From Cryptosporangium phraense (GTDB lineage Bacteria; Actinomycetota; Actinomycetes; Mycobacteriales; Cryptosporangiaceae): DNA of 64,000 nt. The DNA lies in assembly GCF_006912135.1 (NCBI RefSeq), contig NZ_VIRS01000015.1, positions 62,001 to 126,000 of the forward strand, written 5' to 3'. Positions 58,686-64,000 of this stretch are shown in pieces; the first letter of the stretch is position 1; each line of letters begins with the position of its first letter. The notes below the pieces were generated by a model that worked only from the letters and a program-made list of their open reading frames with translations, had not been told where the DNA came from and made no database searches. Both the position numbers and the translations under genes were made by a program.

Positions 58686-59435
58686 GTGGACGACCTGCAG
58701 AGCGACGTGCCGCACTCGGCCCGGATGTACGACTACCTGCTGGGCGGCACCGACAACTTCGCCGCGGACCGGGCCGCGGTCGAACAGCTGGTCGCCGCGT
58801 TCCCGAGCATTCGCGACCTGGCCCGGGAGAACCGTAAGTTCCTGGTCCGGGCGGTGCGGCACCTCGCCGCCGAGCGGGGCATCGACCAGTTCCTCGACAT
58901 CGGCGCCGGCCTCCCCACGTCCCCCAACATCCACGAGATCGCCCCGGCCGCCCGGGTCGTGTACGTCGACCGGGACCCGCTGGTCCTGCGGTACGGCCGC
59001 GAGCGACGGGCCACCTACGTCGGGGCCGATCTCCGCGACCCCGATTCGCTGCGTGCGGCCACCGACCTGCTCGACCTGACCCGGCCGGTCGCGCTCAGCC
59101 TCGTCGCGATCCTGCACTTCCTGCCCGACTCGGCCGGCCCGCTCGGCGTCGTCCACCAGTTGATGGACGCGCTGCCTTCCGGCAGCGCGCTGGTCCTGTC
59201 GCACTCGACCGAGGACGTCAACGGCGAGGAGGTCCGGCGGGCCGGCGAGGTCTACACCCGGCAGGGCATCGAGGTCCGGTTCCGGTCCGCGGCCGAGGTG
59301 CTGCGGTTCTTCGACGGGCTCGACCTGCTCGACCCCGGCCTGGTCCCGCTGCACGCCTGGCGCCCCGACGGCCCGCCCGACTCCGACCCCCCGACCGGCA
59401 TGTACGCCGCCGTGGGGGTCAAGCTGGGAGCATGA
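58686..59435 (+). CDS. SAM-dependent methyltransferase, PF04672 (DUF574) family, copy 3
   Basis: The 249-residue protein has DVPHSARMYDYLLGGTDNFAAD, FLDIGAGLPTSPN and YVDRDPLVL. It is more distant from copies 1 and 2 (SPNIHEI replaces the NNTHEVA region). GTG 58686 is used; TATGGT (58672-58677) lies 8 nt before it, so it may be leaderless. It overlaps the next esterase gene by 4 bp. Substrate unknown. Confidence 0.87.
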   Translation: MDDLQSDVPHSARMYDYLLGGTDNFAADRAAVEQLVAAFPSIRDLARENRKFLVRAVRHLAAERGIDQFLDIGAGLPTSPNIHEIAPAARVVYVDRDPLVLRYGRERRATYVGADLRDPDSLRAATDLLDLTRPVALSLVAILHFLPDSAGPLGVVHQLMDALPSGSALVLSHSTEDVNGEEVRRAGEVYTRQGIEVRFRSAAEVLRFFDGLDLLDPGLVPLHAWRPDGPPDSDPPTGMYAAVGVKLGA

Positions 59436-60352
59436 ATCCTCCGCCGTTCGATCCCGAGCTCGGCGCGTTCCTCGACACGATCGCGCACCTCATGGGTCCC
59501 CCGCCGACCCGCGAGCAGCTTCCCGCCGCTCGCGAGCCCAGCCCATTGCAACCGCGTCCTACGGACGACGAGCTCAGCCGCGGTGGACGGTTCCGGATCA
59601 GCGAGGACGGCCCGCTGCTGAGCTGTCTCCCGGCCGACGCCACCGGGCCGGTCCCGGTGCTGTACTGGATCCACGGCGGCGGAATGATCCTGGGCGACAA
59701 CCGCTCGGGCGGCCTCACCCAGATCCTCGACCTCGTCGTCGACCTGCCCGCGGCCGTGGTCGCGGTCAACTACGGCCTGGCGCCCGAACACCCGCACCCG
59801 GAGCCGGTCGAGGACTGCTACGCCGGGCTGCAGCGCGTCGCCGAGCTCGGCCTCGGCCCGCTGATCGTGGCCGGGCGCAGTGCCGGTGGTGGCCTCGCCG
59901 CCGCGACCGTGCTGCTGGCCCGCGACCGGGGCGGACCGGCGATCCACGCCCAGATGCTGCTCGCCCCGATGCTCGACGACCGCAACGACTCGTTCTCGGC
60001 CCGCCAGCTGGACGGCCGCGGGATCTGGGACCGGTCCGCGAACGCGTTCGGCTGGGGCTGCCTGCTCGGCGACGCCGCCGGCGGTCCGGACGTCTCGCCG
60101 TACGCGGCCCCGGCCCGCGCGACCGACCTGTCCGGCCTGCCGCCGGCCTATCTCGACGTCGGCTCGGCCGAGACGTTCCGGGACGAGGACGTCGCCTACG
60201 CGAACGCGATCTGGCAGGCCGGCGGCGACGCCGAGCTGCACGTCTGGCCGGGCGGGTTCCACGGCTTCGACGGGTTCGTGCCGGAATCCCGGCTGGCCCG
60301 GCGGGCCTGGGCGACCCGCCGGGACTGGCTCACCGGCGTCCTAGGACGGTGA
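59432..60352 (+). CDS. Alpha/beta-hydrolase, hormone-sensitive-lipase type
   Basis: The 306-residue protein has WIHGGGMILGDN (oxyanion HGGG), VAGRSAGGGLAAA (nucleophile Ser), a later Asp region (LDVGSAETFRDED) and GGFHGFDGF (His). The triad is thus intact. It hydrolyses a small ester. It is coupled to the methyltransferase by ATGA overlap, and its end overlaps the putative anti-sigma gene by 12 bp (convergent). Confidence 0.87.
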   Translation: MNPPPFDPELGAFLDTIAHLMGPPPTREQLPAAREPSPLQPRPTDDELSRGGRFRISEDGPLLSCLPADATGPVPVLYWIHGGGMILGDNRSGGLTQILDLVVDLPAAVVAVNYGLAPEHPHPEPVEDCYAGLQRVAELGLGPLIVAGRSAGGGLAAATVLLARDRGGPAIHAQMLLAPMLDDRNDSFSARQLDGRGIWDRSANAFGWGCLLGDAAGGPDVSPYAAPARATDLSGLPPAYLDVGSAETFRDEDVAYANAIWQAGGDAELHVWPGGFHGFDGFVPESRLARRAWATRRDWLTGVLGR

Positions 60353-60874
60353 CCCGTTGCGGAACAGCTCGACGAGCTGCTGCTGGCTCCACACCGACGA
60401 GTAGAGCGCGAACCGGCGCCCCTCGTTGCGGGTCGGCGCCTCGACCCAGAGGGCGGCGTCGCCGGTCGCCGGGTCCTGGCCGACCCAGGCCCGTACTCCG
60501 GGCACCGCACCGCGCGGGGGCGCGACCGGGCGGGCGCCGGACGGCACCGGGCCCGGGTCGAGGCTGGACCGCAGCGGCGCCGGCGAGCCGGGCCTGGCCT
60601 GGTACGTCATCCGGAAGCCGGCCACGGTGATCGTGGTCGTGGTCGGTGTTCCCAGGGAAGCCGAGGGGGCCGGGACCGCCTGGGGCACCGGCGCCGACGG
60701 CTGTTCCACCAGGGCGACCCCAGCCACGGCCAGCCCGGCCACCGCGGGCAGCGCCAGCCAGGCGGTCGACGGTGTGCGCCGGGCGGCCGGGACCGGCCCG
60801 GCGTACCGCAGGTCGGCGGCCGCTCCCTCGAACGCGGCTCCGAGCCGCCGGGTCAGGTCGTCGTCGGTGATCAT
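60341..60874 (-). CDS. Putative anti-sigma / single-pass membrane protein
   Basis: The 177-residue protein has a short cytoplasmic N-terminus (TDDDLTRRLGAAFEGAAADLRY), one helix (WLALPAVAGLAVAGVALV) and an exposed Pro/Ser/Thr-rich domain with AGFRMTYQA and WVGQDPATGDAALWVEAP. No zinc anti-sigma motif is present. Overlap of 4 bp with the sigma-factor gene is the main reason for the anti-sigma guess. Confidence 0.6.
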   Translation of the reverse strand: MITDDDLTRRLGAAFEGAAADLRYAGPVPAARRTPSTAWLALPAVAGLAVAGVALVEQPSAPVPQAVPAPSASLGTPTTTTITVAGFRMTYQARPGSPAPLRSSLDPGPVPSGARPVAPPRGAVPGVRAWVGQDPATGDAALWVEAPTRNEGRRFALYSSVWSQQQLVELFRNGSPS

Positions 60875-61356
60875 GAGCGTTCCCTTTCCGGGGTGAGAGT
60901 GGATCGGAGGCGGTCGAGCGCGCGCGCCGTCTGCGACTTCACGGTCCCGTCACTGCAGCCCAGCGCGGCCGCGGTCTCGGCGACCGACAGGCCGGTGAAG
61001 AACCGCAGCACGAGCACGGCCTGCTGCCCTTCGGGCAGCGTCCGGACCGCGTCGAGCAGCCGGTCGTCGGCGACGGGGTCCACCATCGGGACGTCGACCT
61101 CCAACCCGGTCTCCGGTGGCCGGCGCGACAGCGATCGCCACCGGTCCTTGACCAGGTTGACGACGACCCGCCGCGCGTAGGCCTCCGGGCTCGACCGGGC
61201 CGAGCGCCACCGCCGGGCGGTGCGCAGCAGCGCGGTCTGGATGATGTCTTCGGCGTGCCCGCGGTCACCGCACAGCAGATAGGCCGTGCGGACCAGCCGG
61301 TCCGAGGAGTCGCGGACGAACTCCTCGAACTCGCGCTGGTACCCGCGGGCGATCAC
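60871..61356 (-). CDS. SigE-family RNA polymerase sigma factor (ECF)
   Basis: The 161-residue protein has region 2 (YLLCGDRGHAEDIIQTALLRTARRW, YARRVVVNLVKDRWR) and region 4 (LPEGQQAVLVLRFFTGLSVAETAAALGCSDGTVKSQTARALDRLR), typical of the SigE/SACE ECF group of actinobacteria. The GTG start follows GGAGCAACGG. It is co-translated with the membrane protein downstream (ATGA overlap). Confidence 0.92.
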   Translation of the reverse strand: MIARGYQREFEEFVRDSSDRLVRTAYLLCGDRGHAEDIIQTALLRTARRWRSARSSPEAYARRVVVNLVKDRWRSLSRRPPETGLEVDVPMVDPVADDRLLDAVRTLPEGQQAVLVLRFFTGLSVAETAAALGCSDGTVKSQTARALDRLRSTLTPERERS

Positions 61357-61410
61357 CCGTTGCTCCTTGTCGTCACGCCCCTCAGAACTCCGGCCGGCCG
61401 CCCCAGGTTG

Positions 61411-62094
61411 TCAGGCGGCCAGTTTTCCGAGGAGCCCGGCGAGTTCGACCGGCGTCGTGATCATGCAGTCGTGGCCGGTAGGGAGCTCCCAGATCTGGTC
61501 GGAGGCGGGCACCGGCCGGCGTTCGGGGGCGCCGACGGTGCAGTGGATGTGGGTGCGTGGGATTCGGGCCGCGGCCGGGTCGGAGCGGTGGGCCGGCTGG
61601 CGGAGGCACTCGACCGGCTGGTCGGCGAGCATCGTGCGCAGCCAGGCGACGTCGGCCGGGTCGGTGACGCCGAACAGCCCGCCCGGGGTCTCCGGCAGCG
61701 GCGGGATCCGCCAACTCCCGGCCGCGTCGATCAGGACCTGGGTGAACGGCATGACGTCGAGCGCGCTTTCGCCGTCCTCGGGGACCATCGCGTCGAGGAA
61801 GACCAGCTGGGCGATCCGCTCCGGCGCGCGGTCGGCGACCGAGGTGATGACCATCCCGGCGTAGCTGTGGCCGACGAGGATCACGTCGGTCAGGTCGTTC
61901 TCGGCGAGCGTCCGGAGGACGTCGTCGACGTGGGTGTCGAGGCCGACGTCGGGGCCGAGGAGGGCGGACCGGGTGCCGTAGCCGGTCAGGTCCGGGGCGA
62001 CGACCCGGTGGCCGGCCTGTTCGAGGAGGGGGATCACGCGCGTCCAGGCTTCGGCGCTGTGCCAGGCACCATGGACGAGCAGGTAAGTTGCCAT
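61411..62094 (-). CDS. Alpha/beta-hydrolase
   Basis: The 227-residue protein has TYLLVHGAWHSAEAW (oxyanion), LVGHSYAGM (nucleophile Ser), VFLDAMVPEDGES and LPTGHDCM (His). It belongs to the small esterase group of YP-type hydrolases. ATG 62094 is chosen over an upstream in-frame ATG because homologues begin at MATYLLVHG. It is divergent from an HxlR gene. Confidence 0.88.
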   Translation of the reverse strand: MATYLLVHGAWHSAEAWTRVIPLLEQAGHRVVAPDLTGYGTRSALLGPDVGLDTHVDDVLRTLAENDLTDVILVGHSYAGMVITSVADRAPERIAQLVFLDAMVPEDGESALDVMPFTQVLIDAAGSWRIPPLPETPGGLFGVTDPADVAWLRTMLADQPVECLRQPAHRSDPAAARIPRTHIHCTVGAPERRPVPASDQIWELPTGHDCMITTPVELAGLLGKLAA

Positions 62095-62168
62095 GCGGTC
62101 ATGATTGGATCTGCTCATGTGGTGCGCAATCAGGCACTTTGCCGTGCCCCGGTTCCCTCGGAGTAACC

Positions 62169-62501
62169 ATGGCCGGTAGGCGGGTAGGGTGCCGGCCGAT
62201 CGTCGAAGACAAGTGGTCGCTGGTCATCGTCGAGTTCCTGGGGCACGGCCCGCGGCGGTTCACCGAGCTCCGGCGGGGCATCGACGGGGTCAGCCAGCGG
62301 ATGCTGACGGTCACGCTGCGCAACCTGGAGCGGGACGGGATCCTCTCCCGGACCGTGCACAACGTGATGCCGCCGAACATCAGCTACGCGCTGACCCCGA
62401 TGGGCGAGAGCCTGCTCGACTCGTTCCGTCCGATGATGCGGTGGGCCGCCGAGAACGTCGAGCAGGTCGAGAAGGCTCGCGACGAGTACGACGCCCGCTA
62501 G
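62169..62501 (+). CDS. HxlR-family regulator, short N-terminus
   Basis: The 110-residue winged-helix protein reads GCRPIVEDKWSLVIVEFLGHGPRRFTELRRGIDGVSQRMLTVTLRNLERDGILSR in conserved segments. Between the Cys and the KWS motif it is about five residues shorter than usual HxlR proteins (CPV-x(9)-GDKW). The start ATG 62169 follows GGAG. It is divergent from an alpha/beta-hydrolase and its end overlaps the hemerythrin gene by 4 bp. Confidence 0.85.
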   Translation: MAGRRVGCRPIVEDKWSLVIVEFLGHGPRRFTELRRGIDGVSQRMLTVTLRNLERDGILSRTVHNVMPPNISYALTPMGESLLDSFRPMMRWAAENVEQVEKARDEYDAR

Positions 62502-62947
62502 AGGGGTCCGAGGACGGTTTGCGGGTCGGCGTCCAGATCGAGGTCTTCCAGGGCCGGGAGGAGCGTGCGCTCCTCGAAGCGGAAGTGCGATTCCATGATC
62601 GCGGCCACGCCCTGGAGGTGGCGTCGCAGCTCGTCCGCCGTCGCCGACCGATCGACGGCGGCCTGCAGGCCGCCGAGAAGGTACCCGATCATCGAATGGT
62701 CCTGCTCGAGCCGGCGGATCGTGTCGCGCAGCTCCGGATGCTGCGCGGCGAGCGCCGGGAACAGTTGCCGGTCCTCGCCCTCGTGATGTCCGGTGAGGGC
62801 CGCGCAGAAGCCGTGGCAGTACAGCAGCAGGTCGTGGATCTCGACGTCTTCGTCGCGCGTGGCCCGTAGCGCGGCCCGGAGGCGCTCGTGCACGGTACGC
62901 AGTTCTCGGCTCCAGGCCACCAGCCTGGTCTTGTCGCCCTCACCCAC
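62498..62947 (-). CDS. Hemerythrin-domain protein
   Basis: The 149-residue helical protein has the diiron-site residues in order: LYCHGFCAALTGHHEGEDRQLFP (His and Glu), LEQDHSMIGYL (His) and MESHFRFEERTLLP (His, Glu). The first His in TVHERL also fits. Such proteins bind O2 or NO. It starts at GTG 62947 region behind the short HxlR gene (convergent). Confidence 0.9.
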   Translation of the reverse strand: MGEGDKTRLVAWSRELRTVHERLRAALRATRDEDVEIHDLLLYCHGFCAALTGHHEGEDRQLFPALAAQHPELRDTIRRLEQDHSMIGYLLGGLQAAVDRSATADELRRHLQGVAAIMESHFRFEERTLLPALEDLDLDADPQTVLGPL

Positions 62948-63049
62948 GGGTGACGGGCGAAGGGAACGACGTGGTCACGTCGCGCTCCTTCGGTCCGACG
63001 CCTCCATGCCTGGCACAGCCTGCCACCGGCACGCGACGTTGGACGCAGT

Positions 63050-63211
63050 CTAGTGGGCCGGGGCGTCGTGGGGCCGGGCGTCTTGGGGACGGGCGGGCAG
63101 TTCGGTCGGGTCGACCAGGCGCTTCTGGGCCCGGGAGACGAGGTAGTCCCGCACGGCCTGCTCCAGCGGCCGCAGCACCACCCGGTCGGGTGCGTCCTTC
63201 GTGATCGTCAT
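63050..63211 (-). CDS. Tiny hypothetical protein, translationally coupled
   Basis: The 53-residue protein reads MTITKDAPDRVVLRPLEQAVRDYLVSRAQKRL, then a Pro/Arg/Asp-rich end. The ATG shares ATGA with the stop of the gene before it (63208), which supports both as real. Codon use is GC3-rich. No family known. Confidence 0.55.
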   Translation of the reverse strand: MTITKDAPDRVVLRPLEQAVRDYLVSRAQKRLVDPTELPARPQDARPHDAPAH

Positions 63212-63432
63212 GGGGTAAGCGTCGGCCATGAGGATGGGAAGCACCTGAGTAGTTCTGCGGGTCGGAACCAGGCTCGCAGCCACTCCCGGGTCCGGGTGGG
63301 GTCTGGGGCGTGGGGGCTGGGGCGTGGGGGCTGGGGCGTGGTCGTCCGGTCGGCGTCGCCGGCGAGGTCGGCGATCGCGCGCAGCGACTCCCGCCAGGCG
63401 CGGTAGGCCGAGTCCGAAGGGCACGGGGCCAT
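63208..63432 (-). CDS. Tiny hypothetical protein (74 aa)
   Basis: The protein reads MAPCPSDSAYRAWRESLRAIADLAGDADRTTTPQ, then a Pro-rich tail, and ends WPTLTP. The start region has normal codon bias. A tandem GGGGCGTGGGGGCT repeat (63306-63340) underlies the Pro-rich segment. It may be the remnant of a longer gene, since the first half has a helix-like pattern, but no family is recognised. Confidence 0.45.
   Translation of the reverse strand: MAPCPSDSAYRAWRESLRAIADLAGDADRTTTPQPPRPSPHAPDPTRTREWLRAWFRPAELLRCFPSSWPTLTP
63306..63340. repeat. 14-bp tandem GGGGCGTGGGGGCT repeat
   Basis: The unit is repeated about two and a half times within the Pro-rich coding segment of the minus-strand gene. Confidence 0.7.
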
Positions 63433-64000
63433 CGCTCGGGTCGCGTGGCCAGCGGCCCCCGCACGCGCACCTCGGTGCACCGGACCGCCGGCTGGGCGCC
63501 GTCGATCGCCCCGACGACGTCGGCACCGTGATCTCGGCCGCCGTGCTGAGCACGACGCTAGCAGCCCCCGTCTCGACCTACGGACGACCGCACCCGACGC
63601 GCCCCGTGCGCTCCACGCGGCGAACCGGGCGATGCACGACTCGCCGCTGGACCCGCGAACTCCTGAAGCCGCGGATCTCGAACCACTGCCTCGACAGGCG
63701 CAGCCACGCGCGCTGGACCAGGGCGGGAAGCTGGACCGCATCGTGCAACGGGTCGCGGGGCGCGAGTAGGCGCTGTTCACGCCGATCGAGCGGCCGGGGC
63801 GGAAATGAGCCCGAAGCTGCGACAACGCTGACCGCGGCCGGCGTCAGCGACCAGGTCTGAGCCGAAGTGCGGGGCGTGTTGAGCGACGAGGAGCTCGGCG
63901 CGCTGGTCGAGCAGGTGGCGCTGATGAAGCATTCGACCGATTCGGAGTCCCGTTGCAGGCGCCGGCCGGGGGGTGGGTGACAGGACGCGGCCCGTCCGTC
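63433..64000. other. 570 bp without a supported gene
   Basis: All frames contain only Arg/Pro/Ala-rich translations with no recognisable motif, and codon bias is weak. The section may hold decayed coding sequence or a control region. At the right edge a stretch GTTGAGCGACGAGGAGCTCGGC looks like it could begin a gene, but it reaches a stop before the window ends. Confidence 0.5.

Noticed and set aside
60341-60874. Zinc-binding anti-sigma factor of the sigma gene upstream
   Set aside because: There is no His-x3-Cys-x2-Cys motif; only position supports an anti-sigma role, so it is named as putative.
1-64000. tRNA, rRNA or prophage genes
   Set aside because: I found no tRNA-like cloverleaf, rRNA sequence, integrase or phage structural gene.

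Overview
The window is very GC-rich, almost fully coding DNA from a high-GC actinomycete. Signs are GTG starts, ATGA/GTGA start-stop overlaps, SigE-type sigma factor, PaaX, several TetR/HxlR/LacI regulators, NRPS, three S-adenosyl methyltransferases of the PF04672 type and an actinobacterial IS982-type remnant. A filamentous soil genus (Cryptosporangium/Frankia/Micromonospora-like) is plausible, but the genus cannot be fixed from the sequence.

Layout. 1-4.8 kb: a leftward operon of methyltransferase, MFS exporter and an NRPS initiation module (A-T-C) that runs off the window. 4.9-10.2 kb: a rightward four-gene operon of amino-acid/amine permease, glutamine-synthetase-like ligase, amidohydrolase and M20 amidohydrolase. 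10.3-21.5 kb: a metal-handling region. It holds two paralogous small His/Met membrane proteins, each followed by a GC-rich tandem-repeat island; a PepSY membrane protein with a Pro/Ala-rich N-terminus; the cobalt uptake pair cbtB-cbtA under a cobalamin riboswitch; a MerR regulator with a Cys-Cys partner; and the extracytoplasmic copper set PCuAC, Tat-exported DyP peroxidase and CopC. 21.5-29.7 kb: regulator/enzyme pairs (HxlR with aldo-keto reductase; LacI with SRPBCC, sugar-type MFS and UspA; SMP-30 lactonase; TetR with acyl-CoA dehydrogenase), several with readable palindromic operators. 29.7-39.3 kb: SNF2 helicase, SnoaL-like protein, TetR, an IS982-type remnant, DUF2461 protein, glucose-6-phosphate dehydrogenase, a second IS remnant, and small secreted, F420-type and membrane proteins. 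39.3-46.6 kb: aerobic benzoyl-CoA epoxidation genes (benzoate-CoA ligase, boxB, boxC) divergent from a paaX-amidohydrolase-MBL operon; boxA is absent from the window. 46.6-49.7 kb: a P-loop kinase pseudogene, HIT protein, two MBL hydrolases and a TetR. 49.7-58.7 kb: an SfnB-type flavin monooxygenase divergent from an oligopeptide/nickel-type ABC transporter operon that ends with a nucleophile-less hydrolase, an Fe(II)/2-oxoglutarate oxygenase and a double DUF427 protein; this looks like scavenging of an organic (possibly organosulfur) compound. 58.7-64 kb: third methyltransferase, HSL-type esterase, SigE-family sigma factor with putative anti-sigma, alpha/beta hydrolase with HxlR, hemerythrin, two tiny coupled genes, and about 570 bp with no supported gene.

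The most unusual parts are the copper/cobalt region with its duplicated membrane-protein-plus-repeat-island arrangement and dense low-complexity sequence between 8.3 and 19.1 kb; the IS remnant inserted in a CTAG that served as the shared stop codon of two convergent genes; and the SfnB/ABC/dioxygenase locus.
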